Source: Stercoripulliclostridium_A sp045577735 (lineage in GTDB: Bacteria > Bacillota > Clostridia > Christensenellales > DTU072). Taken from it: a stretch of 64,000 nt of DNA. Position 1 is the stretch's first letter, and the number at the start of each line of letters is the position of its first letter. This document shows, in pieces, positions 15,981 through 24,454 of the stretch. Where the stretch lies: positions 1-64,000 of the forward strand of contig JAZNIY010000019.1 of NCBI GenBank assembly GCA_045577735.1, given 5' to 3'. The notes beneath the pieces were generated by a model. The model ran no database searches. It had not been told where the DNA came from and saw nothing but the letters and a program-made list of their open reading frames with translations. Both the position numbers and the translations under genes were made by a program.

Positions 15981-16032
15981 TTCTTTTTTTATAATTTTAA
16001 CATAAGAAAACCAAAAAATCAATACGATATGG

Positions 16033-16075
16033 TTTACAATCAAAAGTAGCTTTGTTATAATATGTATATACATAT
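16033..16075 (+). promoter_or_regulatory. Promoter plus perfect palindromic operator before the isochorismatase-family gene
   Basis: TTTACA (16033-16038), 17-nt spacer, TATAAT (16056-16061). A perfect 16-bp palindrome, ATATGTATATACATAT (16060-16075), starts at the -10 box and covers the expected transcription start. It lies in the divergent region shared with the 3H-domain regulator, which is the natural candidate to bind it. The link is inference. Confidence 0.7.
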
Positions 16076-16101
16076 AAATATACACAAGGAGATGCGTAAA
16101 A

Positions 16102-16647
16102 ATGTCTAAAAAATATGCTGTTTTAGTAGTAGACATGTTAAACGATTTTGTAACTGGTGCACTTAAGTGTGATAGAGGTCTTGCAATCGTTCCTCAAACC
16201 AAAAAGTTGCTTGCAGGATGCAGAGAAAAGGGTGTTCCCGTTATTTTCTGTAATGATGCGCACGTTAAGGGGATCGACCACGAACTAAAATTTTGGGGAG
16301 ACCATGCAATTGTAGGAACAAAGGGTGCCGAGGTAATTCCAGAATTAGACCTTTGTGAAAAAGACTACGTGGTGCCAAAACGCCGTTATAGTGGTTTCTT
16401 CCAAACCGACCTAGACTTGCTTTTAAGAGAACTCGGTGTAGATACCGTTATTATGACCGGGTTGCATGCCCATATGTGTGTGCGTCATACTTCTGCCGAT
16501 GCTTACCAATATGGTTATAACGTAGTAGTTGCAAAGGATGCTACCGATTCTTTTACCGAAGAAGATTACAATTATGGTATAAGCTATTTGAAAGCAACGT
16601 ACGATGCCGAAATTAGTGACGTAGATACAATTCTTGCAAACCTATAA
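16102..16647 (+). CDS. pncA: Nicotinamidase/isochorismatase-family hydrolase
   Basis: A protein of 181 residues with the cysteine-hydrolase triad D11 (VVDMLNDF), K93 (PKRRYSGF) and C126 (LHAHMCVRHTSADA). Candidate metal ligands D52, H54 and H68 follow the PncA pattern, which supports nicotinamide to nicotinic acid plus ammonia over isochorismate hydrolysis. Divergence from a NiaR-like repressor strengthens the NAD-salvage reading. The ribosome binding site is AAGGAGA. An alternative is a related amidase serving the AcnX cluster. Confidence 0.75.
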   Translation: MSKKYAVLVVDMLNDFVTGALKCDRGLAIVPQTKKLLAGCREKGVPVIFCNDAHVKGIDHELKFWGDHAIVGTKGAEVIPELDLCEKDYVVPKRRYSGFFQTDLDLLLRELGVDTVIMTGLHAHMCVRHTSADAYQYGYNVVVAKDATDSFTEEDYNYGISYLKATYDAEISDVDTILANL

Positions 16648-16666
16648 TATTTAATTTTCTAAAAAC

Positions 16667-16694
16667 AAAAGCACTCGAAAATCGAGTGCTTTTA
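16667..16694. terminator. Bidirectional terminator between convergent genes
   Basis: Stem AAAGCACTCGA/TCGAGTGCTTT with a small A loop, T run after it and A run before it; it serves the hydrolase gene and the rRNA methyltransferase gene. Confidence 0.85.
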
Positions 16695-16709
16695 TATTGT
16701 AAAAATTAA

Positions 16710-17876
16710 TTAATCTACTTGTAAAACAAAAAATTTTAGGTAACTCGTTTCCTCTGCGCAAAGCAAATAAGGGTGGTCGGGTGCTTGGGATTTAATCTCT
16801 ATGCATTTGACTCTGCGTTTTGCAATTCTAGCGCTGTCAATTAGCATTTTTTCAAAGGCTTGTTGACTAACGTAGTGAGAGCATGAAGAGGAGATGAGAT
16901 ATCCGCCTTTCTCTACAAGCTTTAATCCTAGAACGTTTATATCGGTATATCCACGAATGGCATCTTTAATTTCAGCAACGCTCTTTGTGAAAGCCGGGGG
17001 ATCAAGTATTACCGTGCCGAACGTTTTGCCTTGCTCACGATACTCGCGCAAAATATCAAAAACGTTGGCACAAACGGCATTTAAGTTAGTAAAGCCGTTA
17101 AGTTCCTTATTTTCATTAACGGAGGCTATAGCCGTAGGGGAAATGTCAACGGCAGTTACCTCTTTTGCCACGGTTGCTACGTTCAAACTAAAACCGCCCG
17201 TATTAGAAAAACAATCTAAAACAGTTTTTCCTTTGCAGTATTTTCTTGAGGCAAGACGATTTTCTTTTTGGTCAAGGAAGTAACCGGTCTTTTGACCACC
17301 TTTAACGTCTACTGCAATTTTAATCCCATTTTCGTTAATGATAACTCTATCGGGCACTTCGCCGTAAAGCACACCCTTAACTTCTTGTAGTCCCTCTTTG
17401 AGTCTTACAGCAACGTCACTTCTTTCATATATGCCTTTAGGATTGAAAAGCTCAACTAAGCATTCTGTAATCATATCCTTTCTTTTGTCCATACCAAGGG
17501 AAAGAAATTGTACGCTTAGTACGTCAGCATATTTATCGATAATTAGTGCAGGAAGATCGTCTGCTTCGGCAAAACAAAGACGATAAGAATTATCGTACCC
17601 CAAATTTATTCTAGCTTCGTTTGCACGTTTTAGGCGTTCCAAAAATAGTTCTTTGGAATCCTCAATATCTTCTCTAATAAAAATGCGAACGATTATTTTG
17701 GATAGGTGGTTTATGTAACCTTTACCCAAAAACTTGCCGTCGAAAGAACAAACCGTTGCGAGGGAACCGTTACGGTCTTTCCCTTCTATGCGCTGTACTT
17801 CGTTAGCGTAAACCCAGCTGTGACCTGCGAGTATTCTTTTTTCCTCGCCTTTTTTTAAAAATAACGTGTATGACAT
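16710..17876 (-). CDS. Class I rRNA (cytosine-C5) methyltransferase, RlmI-like
   Basis: A protein of 388 residues. An N-terminal PUA domain (LKKGEEKRILAGHSWVYANE) is followed by an EEHEE-like linker and a Rossmann methyltransferase with QKTGYFLDQKENR, the SAM loop VLDCFSNTGGFSLN and the motif IV segment LDPPAFTKS. This is the order in RlmI, which makes m5C1962 in 23S rRNA. The start was set at the second Met (MSYTLFL), because the first in-frame ATG lies upstream of the -10 box. Confidence 0.85.
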   Translation of the reverse strand: MSYTLFLKKGEEKRILAGHSWVYANEVQRIEGKDRNGSLATVCSFDGKFLGKGYINHLSKIIVRIFIREDIEDSKELFLERLKRANEARINLGYDNSYRLCFAEADDLPALIIDKYADVLSVQFLSLGMDKRKDMITECLVELFNPKGIYERSDVAVRLKEGLQEVKGVLYGEVPDRVIINENGIKIAVDVKGGQKTGYFLDQKENRLASRKYCKGKTVLDCFSNTGGFSLNVATVAKEVTAVDISPTAIASVNENKELNGFTNLNAVCANVFDILREYREQGKTFGTVILDPPAFTKSVAEIKDAIRGYTDINVLGLKLVEKGGYLISSSCSHYVSQQAFEKMLIDSARIAKRRVKCIEIKSQAPDHPYLLCAEETSYLKFFVLQVD

Positions 17877-17885
17877 AATAATATT

Positions 17886-17914
17886 ATTATAAATGGAACG
17901 AAGCACAAGTGCAA
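17886..17914 (-). promoter_or_regulatory. Promoter giving a leaderless or near-leaderless RlmI mRNA
   Basis: On the minus strand TTGCAC (17909-17914), a 17-nt spacer and TATAAT (17886-17891) precede the start codon at 17876 by nine bases. The expected transcript would have at most two or three bases before AUG, and no Shine-Dalgarno sequence fits in between. Confidence 0.6.
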
Positions 17915-17943
17915 TAATTTTTTATTCATTTTGTAAACCCATA

Positions 17944-17972
17944 TTGACTTTGCGCGCGCGTGAGTGTATTAT
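17944..17972 (+). promoter_or_regulatory. Promoter of the SGNH esterase operon with a GCGCGCGCG spacer
   Basis: TTGACT (17944-17949), 17-nt spacer containing the alternating tract TGCGCGCGCG, TATTAT (17967-17972). GGAGAGAG and ATG 18002 follow. Confidence 0.7.
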
Positions 17973-18001
17973 ATATATAATAACTTTTTTGGAGAGAGTG
18001 T

Positions 18002-19663
18002 ATGAAAGCAAAAGTGTTTATTGTTGTTATCTCCCTTATTTTAACGCTTTCAATTGGTGGCGTTGCTGTGGCAAATACTCTTGGCATAGTCGGTGAGCAA
18101 GAACCCGAAATAGTATTCTCCGTATGGGGCGATTCTATTGCAGAAGCTGTATTGGGCGCATCACCTATTGGTGAAAGAGACGGCTTTGGATATTATGGTC
18201 TTGTTGGTAGAATTGCTAACTTTGAATTCCATAATCGTTCTGTTTCCGGACATAAGACGGGTCAATTTTATGATTATATTTCTAGACCTGATGACGGCGC
18301 TCGCATGAATAACACTTTACTAAAGACTTCGGATATAATCGCAATATCCATTCTTGGTAACGACCTACTTCAAAATGACGTAAGTCAAATGACGATAGAC
18401 TACGCTAACGGCATTACTACCGATTTGGATGAAAATATTGCAACGGCACGTGAAGATTTCTATACTGCTTTTGACTATATTCGCAGTGTAAATCCTAGTG
18501 CAAAAATCATTGTTCAAACGGTATACAATCCAATGTTTGTTGGCTCACATATTTTAACTCAAGGGGCTCTCGATACTTTGCATGCTCAAGGATTAAGCGA
18601 TGCAGAAATTCGTGCAACAGGTACTCAAATGCTGGCAGAGTTAAACGGTGTTGTATATGATTATCTTCAAGATAACCCTGGTTCCATCACTATACTAGAA
18701 GTTAACAAAGCCTTTGATGAGATATATGAAAAAGACAATCATCGTGGTGCTGAATTGTTCTATAACGATGGCGTACATCCCTCGAATGAAGGACACGCTG
18801 TTATAGCTGGTCTATATCTTGAAAAAATGGTAGAGTGGGGCCTTGTTACCGACAAAAAGGTACTAAAAGGTTATAAAGATATACGTATTGACCAATTAAA
18901 TCGTTTGTATGAAAGTGAAGATGCTACAAGTGCTATAAGCAAGATTAAAAAGGCAGAATCCTTTGATGAAATAACCGATACTTTCTTCCGTTTTGCAGAA
19001 AACAAGACGGCAGTTCTTGATAAGAAAGCTACTGAAAATAATCCCTACGTAGCATTTGAAGAAACAAAACGTTTCTACATTGATACTGCAAACGTATTCG
19101 ATATGCCCATAGGTTTAATCTTAAAGGCACGTGAAAGCTATATTGAGTTTTATGACGACGGAACGATGAGATTCCAAGTTGTTTTGGGTGAAGGATCTTC
19201 TGAATTAGTAGACGGACTACTAAAAGATACCGATCTTTCTAGCGTTGATATTTCTCCCATAGTTGATAAATACGCAGTAGAGTTATTCCCCGGATTTACA
19301 ACCGATAAAGTTTTGTACTCACTCGGACTTCTTGAAGATAACCTTGGCCTATCTTTCATGGGCTTTGACGTTGAACACGAGGGTATAAAGGCTTTAATTA
19401 ACTCTCTTGAAAAGGATGGTAAATTACCTTCAACTTTAAGTATTCCGGAAGGATTAGGCATTCAATTTGAAGGCAGATATACGATTAGAGAAGTTGTTAA
19501 CCCCTTGACAGGTGAAGAAATGACTCAAATCCATATGGGTGCACCTTATGAAAATGGTGACGGCTACGTTATTATGACCAATCGTATTAACGAAGATGGC
19601 AAAGAAGAAGTATATTTCAACATCGATTTTATCAATATTTACGTAAAGGCAATAGCAAGATAA
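18002..19663 (+). CDS. Secreted SGNH/GDSL-type esterase
   Basis: A protein of 553 residues. Residues 1-25 form a signal peptide without a lipobox. The SGNH blocks are WGDSIAE (Ser45), the Gly block NRSVSGHKTG, ILGNDLL with the Asn, and DGVHPSNEGH with D256 and H259, so the catalytic set is complete over about 1-280. The C-terminal 270 residues do not match a family I recognise and may bind substrate. Such enzymes deacylate or de-esterify carbohydrates or lipids outside the cell. It shares a TAATG overlap with the next gene, which encodes an unrelated rRNA methyltransferase. Confidence 0.8.
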   Translation: MKAKVFIVVISLILTLSIGGVAVANTLGIVGEQEPEIVFSVWGDSIAEAVLGASPIGERDGFGYYGLVGRIANFEFHNRSVSGHKTGQFYDYISRPDDGARMNNTLLKTSDIIAISILGNDLLQNDVSQMTIDYANGITTDLDENIATAREDFYTAFDYIRSVNPSAKIIVQTVYNPMFVGSHILTQGALDTLHAQGLSDAEIRATGTQMLAELNGVVYDYLQDNPGSITILEVNKAFDEIYEKDNHRGAELFYNDGVHPSNEGHAVIAGLYLEKMVEWGLVTDKKVLKGYKDIRIDQLNRLYESEDATSAISKIKKAESFDEITDTFFRFAENKTAVLDKKATENNPYVAFEETKRFYIDTANVFDMPIGLILKARESYIEFYDDGTMRFQVVLGEGSSELVDGLLKDTDLSSVDISPIVDKYAVELFPGFTTDKVLYSLGLLEDNLGLSFMGFDVEHEGIKALINSLEKDGKLPSTLSIPEGLGIQFEGRYTIREVVNPLTGEEMTQIHMGAPYENGDGYVIMTNRINEDGKEEVYFNIDFINIYVKAIAR

Positions 19664-20478
19664 TGCGATCATATGATAACCTAATTTGTCCTAGATGTGG
19701 ATGCAGACTATCTCGTAACGGAGGTAGTCTGTTCTGCTTTTTTAAGCATTGTTACGATTTGGCGTCTAGTGGATACGTCAACTTAGTACTTTCAGGAGCA
19801 AAAACACAAGAGTTTAGTGGAGACAACAAGGAAATGATGCAAGCCCGTCGTCGTACAATGGATAACGGCTATTATAAAGGTCTGGCTGATGAACTTGTAA
19901 AAATAATTGCAAGATATCCTCACGATGATATTTTGGACGTAGGCTGTGGTGAAGGTTATATAACCGGACGAATAGCAGGTGCCTTTGAAGAAAGTAACGT
20001 GAGAGGTGCCGACCTTTCAAAAAATGCCATTTTACTTGCCGATAAAAGATATAAAAATGCAAGTTTTATAGTTGGTAATTCAGCATCACTTCCCATTTTG
20101 GAAAGTAGTGTGGACGTGGGTGTAGCAGTATTTACTCCTACCTATTTTGGAGAATTAGAAAGAGTAATCAAAAAAGGTGGTATATTTATTAAAGTAAATC
20201 CTTCGGCAGAGCATTTACTGGACCTAAAAGAATTGCTGTACGAAAACACCTACTTGAACGAGGAAGAGCAAGTAAATGCTACGGGTTTTGAACTTGTGGA
20301 GAGCCTAATAGTCCAAGACGAATACGTTGCCGAAGGTGGCGCGATATTCGACTTGTTACAAATGACGCCATATTATTATCACACGCCGAAAGAAGCAATA
20401 GAGCGCGTTTCCAAAATGGACAAAATTAAAACCAGATTGGGATACGACGTTAAGATTTACAAACGAAATGCAAATTAA
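19663..20478 (+). CDS. 23S rRNA (guanine-N1) methyltransferase RlmA-like
   Basis: A protein of 271 residues. A zinc-binding N-terminus with C9, C12, C25 and H29 (CPRCGCRL, CFFKHCYDLA) is followed by GYVNLVLSG, the RlmA-typical substrate segment, and by a SAM domain with DILDVGCGEGY near 88. RlmA enzymes methylate G745 (RlmAI) or G748 (RlmAII) in 23S rRNA; the subtype, and so any tylosin link, cannot be assigned by eye. The start overlaps the stop of the esterase gene by one base, and the end overlaps the next gene by 11 bases. Confidence 0.85.
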   Translation: MRSYDNLICPRCGCRLSRNGGSLFCFFKHCYDLASSGYVNLVLSGAKTQEFSGDNKEMMQARRRTMDNGYYKGLADELVKIIARYPHDDILDVGCGEGYITGRIAGAFEESNVRGADLSKNAILLADKRYKNASFIVGNSASLPILESSVDVGVAVFTPTYFGELERVIKKGGIFIKVNPSAEHLLDLKELLYENTYLNEEEQVNATGFELVESLIVQDEYVAEGGAIFDLLQMTPYYYHTPKEAIERVSKMDKIKTRLGYDVKIYKRNAN

Positions 20479-21139
20479 GGTTGCCGACAAAATCATACAA
20501 GTAACACCTAGCAAGCGCAACAAACGAATGCGCATGAGAGTGGTGCCTCCAAATGCCGAAATTAAGGTTAGCTGTCCCATTAGAACAACCACAAAAGAGG
20601 TGGAAAGGTTTGTTATTTCTAATCTTGATTGGATAGAAAGAGCTACTAAAAAAGTAATGGTGAACGAAGAAGACAAAAGCTATCTTCAAGGCGGAAACAA
20701 CTTCGTTTTGTTTGGTAAAAAATATGAAATTGTTGAAGTGGAAAGCAAGAATTATTCTCTTGTTTTAGGTAATGATAAGTGCATTTTAGGTTGCCCTAAA
20801 ACAGCAACACGCGAACAAAAGTGTGAGTTTATAAAAGCTATGATGAAGAACGTGGCAAAGAAAGAAATTCCACCAAGAGTCGCAAGGTTCGAGCAAATTT
20901 TAGGGGTTAAGTGCAGTGGTATTAGCTACAAGTTTACCACCTCACGTTGGGGCTCTTGTAATCATAAGACCAAAAAGGTGAATTTTAGTGTGTATGCTGT
21001 TCAAAAGCCTATAGAATACTTGGATTACTTGGTTTGTCATGAACTTTTGCATATAATCTATCCCAATCACGGCATTGGGTTCAAGACCCATTTAAAGCGC
21101 ATCATTCCGAATGCAGACGTTGTATCAAAATTAAAGTGA
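20468..21139 (+). CDS. YgjP/SprT-like M48-family metallopeptidase
   Basis: A protein of 223 residues of the YgjP-like (DUF45) family. The zinc site is HELLH at 191-195 with a third His at 201 in YPNHGIGF. SRWGSCNHKTKKVNFS at 159-174 is the family hallmark before the active site. Substrates of this group are unknown; in some genomes members partner with type I restriction systems, but no such system is here. It starts inside the end of the RlmA-like gene, so expression is coupled. Confidence 0.8.
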   Translation: MQIKVADKIIQVTPSKRNKRMRMRVVPPNAEIKVSCPIRTTTKEVERFVISNLDWIERATKKVMVNEEDKSYLQGGNNFVLFGKKYEIVEVESKNYSLVLGNDKCILGCPKTATREQKCEFIKAMMKNVAKKEIPPRVARFEQILGVKCSGISYKFTTSRWGSCNHKTKKVNFSVYAVQKPIEYLDYLVCHELLHIIYPNHGIGFKTHLKRIIPNADVVSKLK

Positions 21140-21150
21140 GGATGAATGAG

Positions 21151-21948
21151 ATGGTAATAGATTTTCATACCCATATTTTCCCCGAAAAAATAGCAGGGAA
21201 AGCCTTTGAGACGTTATCTATAAACGCAAAAGCCGCAGGCTATAAACCCGTGCATAATTTAACCAAACAGGGGCTTTTAGAATGTATGGACAAATACGGT
21301 GTCGATAAATCCGTCGTATGCCCTGTTGCGACCAAACCTACTCAAAGCGAAAAGAATTTGGAGTGGGGACTTAGCATAAATGACGATAGAATTATTAGCA
21401 TTGCCGGGCTTTTCCCAGATAGTGAAAGCTGGAAGCGCAACGTTGATAACGCCGTTGCTATGGGATATAAAGGTATAAAACTACATCCAGAATATCAAAA
21501 CTTTGTTCTTGACGAGGAAAAAATGCTACCCCTTTACGATTATGCATTTAATAAAGGTTTGTTCATCTTGTTCCATGCCGGATACGATCCTATTGGAAAA
21601 GAGCCGTTTAAATCAAATCCTAAAATGTTTTTGCATTTGATAGAAGAGTTTAAGGGCGCAAAAATAGTTGCCGCTCACTTTGGTGGACACGCCCAATGGG
21701 ATGACGTAGAAAAATACTTGGCTGGACAAGATATATACTTAGATACGGCAATGGGATTCAAGTATTTTTCCAAGGAACAGTTTTTAACTATTTTAGCAAA
21801 GCATGGTAGTGAAAAAATATTATTCGGATCCGATTCACCTTGGTCAAATGCCGGGGATGAGTTAGAAATATTACGTAAAATGCCAATCACAGAGGCGCAA
21901 AAGAACGATATTTTGCATAAGAATGCAGAAAAACTGCTAAAAATTTAA
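21151..21948 (+). CDS. Amidohydrolase-superfamily (amidohydrolase 2) TIM-barrel hydrolase
   Basis: A protein of 265 residues. The metal ligands of the superfamily are readable: HTH at 6-8, His in KLHPEYQNF, His in FHAGYDP, His in AAHFGGHA, and the catalytic Asp in GSDSPWS near the C-terminus. It belongs with small decarboxylase or hydrolase members (amidohydrolase 2). The substrate is unknown. ATG 21151 was chosen because GTGAGG then serves as ribosome binding site; earlier in-frame GTG and ATG codons overlap it. It is the last gene of the operon from 18002. Confidence 0.8.
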   Translation: MVIDFHTHIFPEKIAGKAFETLSINAKAAGYKPVHNLTKQGLLECMDKYGVDKSVVCPVATKPTQSEKNLEWGLSINDDRIISIAGLFPDSESWKRNVDNAVAMGYKGIKLHPEYQNFVLDEEKMLPLYDYAFNKGLFILFHAGYDPIGKEPFKSNPKMFLHLIEEFKGAKIVAAHFGGHAQWDDVEKYLAGQDIYLDTAMGFKYFSKEQFLTILAKHGSEKILFGSDSPWSNAGDELEILRKMPITEAQKNDILHKNAEKLLKI

Positions 21949-21977
21949 TTAAATAACGTTAAATGGAAAATTGGGTC

Positions 21978-22006
21978 TTGCCAAAACCGATTTTTCATAT
22001 TATAAT
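21978..22006 (+). promoter_or_regulatory. Promoter of the phosphate-transport operon
   Basis: TTGCCA (21978-21983), 17-nt spacer, TATAAT (22001-22006), 58 bases before the start codon. No PhoB-type direct repeats were recognised. Confidence 0.65.
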
Positions 22007-22063
22007 ATATACTCTACTTAAAATAAACTATATTTTGAACAAAATTGATGCAAGGAAGTAGTC

Positions 22064-23095
22064 ATGACCGGATACGCAATTGTTATTTTAATATTAGTGC
22101 TGTTCTACACCTTTTATATGGGGTTTAACGATGGCTCTACGGCAATTGCTACAACCATTGTTTCTAGAGCGTTCACGCCAAAACAAGCAATAATTACGGC
22201 ATCTATCACAAAGTTTATTTTGCCCATAGCAATTTTCTTCTTAGGTTCTACATCTGTTGCTTCAAACATTAATGATAATTTGGTATATGGTGAATTTTTC
22301 CAAAATATAACTCAAGAGCAAGGATTTGCATTTATTCTTTCAGGTATGCTTGGAGCAATAATTTGGGGAGCTATTGCTTTTTCGTTTAAAATCCCAAATA
22401 CCATTACTCATACTTTGTTGGGCGGTATAATTGGAGCAGGAATAGGTGCCTTTGGCTTTAGTGCAATTCAATGGACGGACTACGTTTTACTTAACGTTGT
22501 TGCAATGGTTATGCTTGCACCAATCATTGGTTTTGCCCTTGGGTATCTACTTTTACTAATAACCAAAAAACTTGTTAGGCACGCTCCACGCGGAATGAAT
22601 AAAATTTTAAAAACCGTACAAAGAGTAAACTTAGTTATACTTACGGGTGCCTTTAGTGCAAACAATTCGCAAAAAGCATTTGGTATAATATTCCTACTTG
22701 GAACGGTTGGACTTGCTAACTTTGAAGGTGGAGAGACGCCACTATGGATAGTTTTATTGGTTGCTACGGCCATAATGTTAGGAATGTTGTTCGGTGGCTT
22801 TAGGGTTATGAATACCGTAGGCAAAAAGATTTTTAAAATAACTCCCATGCACTCAGTGGTTGCACAACTAACGACCTCTATTGTTAGCATAATAGGTACT
22901 GGTCTTGGTATTTCTTTAGGAATGGGGCAAACTATGACGTCATCAGTTGTTGGCGTAGGTGCTGCCGAAAGATACAAAGCAGTCCAATGGGCAACGGCCG
23001 GTAAGATAACTTTAGGTTGGTGTTTAACTTTACCTATTTCTATGCTCGCAGGATTTGGAGTATATAAACTAGTTGCTTTAATAATGGGAATTTAG
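22064..23095 (+). CDS. pit: Pit-family inorganic phosphate transporter
   Basis: A protein of 343 residues with about ten membrane helices. The two Pit signature halves are visible: YMGFNDGSTAIATTIVSRAF near the N-terminus and TGAFSANNSQKAFGIIFLLG in the second half. It imports phosphate, usually as a metal-phosphate complex with protons or sodium. The DUF47 partner gene follows nine bases downstream, the standard arrangement. The ribosome binding site is AAGGAAG. Confidence 0.9.
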   Translation: MTGYAIVILILVLFYTFYMGFNDGSTAIATTIVSRAFTPKQAIITASITKFILPIAIFFLGSTSVASNINDNLVYGEFFQNITQEQGFAFILSGMLGAIIWGAIAFSFKIPNTITHTLLGGIIGAGIGAFGFSAIQWTDYVLLNVVAMVMLAPIIGFALGYLLLLITKKLVRHAPRGMNKILKTVQRVNLVILTGAFSANNSQKAFGIIFLLGTVGLANFEGGETPLWIVLLVATAIMLGMLFGGFRVMNTVGKKIFKITPMHSVVAQLTTSIVSIIGTGLGISLGMGQTMTSSVVGVGAAERYKAVQWATAGKITLGWCLTLPISMLAGFGVYKLVALIMGI

Positions 23096-23103
23096 GAGGG
23101 CAT

Positions 23104-23709
23104 ATGCAATTTTTCAAGAAACGCAAAGAAGAAAATTTTTATGATCTACTCACTCGTCAAGCTCAAATGGTTGAAAAGGGAATGCGCCTTTTGAACGAAT
23201 ACTGCGTTACTGGTAACGAGTCAATTGCCGATGCAGTTATTAGGGCAGAAGACGAAGGTGATATGGTTAGAAGAATACTAATTGATGAAATAAACAAAGC
23301 CTTCATTACGCCCATTGATCGTGAGGACCTCTTTAAGCTTTCTGCAAAACTCGATGAGGTTTTGGATTATGCAAAGACGTCGGTTGACGAAATAAGACTT
23401 TTCGATATCAAACCCGACCAAGAAATGTGCGAAGTTACCGAAACTCTACATGAAATGGCAGAACACATGATCCTTGCCGTTTCAAATATTGAAAAACACG
23501 AAGCAATTGCCTCCGATGAAGCAATCTACGTCAAGAGCCTAGAAAACAAGGTGGGAGATATTTGTGTTAAAGGCCTAGCAAATCTATTTAACGTTGCAGA
23601 CTTCCGTACAATTTTCAAATATCGTGAAATATATCGTCACTTGAATCAAACTGCAGACATTGCGGACGAAGCAATGGATACTTTATTAAAAGTTTTGGTT
23701 AAGATGTAA
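23104..23709 (+). CDS. DUF47 PhoU-like Pit accessory protein
   Basis: A protein of 201 residues, all helical. AEDEGDMVRRILIDEINKAFITPIDREDL is the diagnostic DUF47 segment, with the acidic residues that bind metal in PhoU-like bundles. It regulates or stabilises the cognate Pit transporter on the cytoplasmic side. Its start is preceded by GGAGGG that overlaps the end of the transporter gene region. Confidence 0.9.
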   Translation: MQFFKKRKEENFYDLLTRQAQMVEKGMRLLNEYCVTGNESIADAVIRAEDEGDMVRRILIDEINKAFITPIDREDLFKLSAKLDEVLDYAKTSVDEIRLFDIKPDQEMCEVTETLHEMAEHMILAVSNIEKHEAIASDEAIYVKSLENKVGDICVKGLANLFNVADFRTIFKYREIYRHLNQTADIADEAMDTLLKVLVKM

Positions 23710-23719
23710 TTGGAGAAAT

Positions 23720-24298
23720 ATGGCATACAATTTTTACGCATATTTAAATAGAATGAAATACATCAAGAGATGGTCTTTGATGCGCTCTACCGTGAATGAA
23801 AACATAATGGAGCATTCTGAGCAAGTAGCACAAATTGCTCACGCTCTAGCGATGATTAGTAACAAGTTTTATGGTGGTAACGTTAATACCGATAGATGTG
23901 TAACCCTTGCAGTTTTTCATGAGTGTAGTGAGGTTATAACTGGAGATTTGCCTACGCCTATCAAATATTATAATAATGATATCAAGGTGGCATACAAAGA
24001 CATAGAAGCAATTGCAAACAACAAACTTTTAACAATGCTTCCTGAAGAGTTTCGTTTGGATTATGAAGAAATAATCGATGCTGACGAATCCACAATGGAA
24101 TACAAACTTTCTAAGGCAGCGGATAAAATTAGTGCATACGTAAAGTGCCTAGAAGAGCTAAAGTCAGGCAACAAGGAGTTCCAAAAAGCAGAAAAGAGCA
24201 TCAAAAAGGAACTAGAAAACAGCCCGCTTCCAGAAGTAAAATACTTTATGGAGCACTTTATCCCGGGATTTAAAAAGACGCTTGACGAATTGGATTAA
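23720..24298 (+). CDS. YfbR-like HD-domain 5'-deoxynucleotidase with HE in place of HD
   Basis: A protein of 192 residues matching YfbR: MRSTVNENIMEHSEQVAQIA carries the first metal His, and SEVITGDLPTPIKYYN is the family signature. The family removes phosphate from deoxynucleoside monophosphates in the cytoplasm. The usual H-D pair before SEV reads H-E here (VFHECSEV), replacing a metal-ligand Asp by Glu. It lies ten bases after the DUF47 gene, linking nucleotide dephosphorylation and phosphate transport. A terminator follows. Confidence 0.8.
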   Translation: MAYNFYAYLNRMKYIKRWSLMRSTVNENIMEHSEQVAQIAHALAMISNKFYGGNVNTDRCVTLAVFHECSEVITGDLPTPIKYYNNDIKVAYKDIEAIANNKLLTMLPEEFRLDYEEIIDADESTMEYKLSKAADKISAYVKCLEELKSGNKEFQKAEKSIKKELENSPLPEVKYFMEHFIPGFKKTLDELD

Positions 24299-24342
24299 TA
24301 AAGTTCCATAATTTTTTTAAAAACAGAATATAATTAAATTTA

Positions 24343-24374
24343 AGAAAAGGTGCTTAGGCGCCTTTTCTTTTTTT
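24343..24374 (+). terminator. Rho-independent terminator after the pit operon
   Basis: Stem AGAAAAGGTGC/GCGCCTTTTCT (one T-G pair) with loop TTAG, followed by a run of T. Confidence 0.9.
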
Positions 24375-24454
24375 GTAGCAAAATGACTATTTACAATATT
24401 TTAGTAATATGATAAACTTTAATATATAACGCGCGTATACGCTAGGAGTGGACG

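Noticed and set aside
15978..16136. N-terminal extension of the 3H regulator
   Set aside because: The extra residues come from AT-rich DNA that contains the divergent promoter and operator; two better starts lie downstream.
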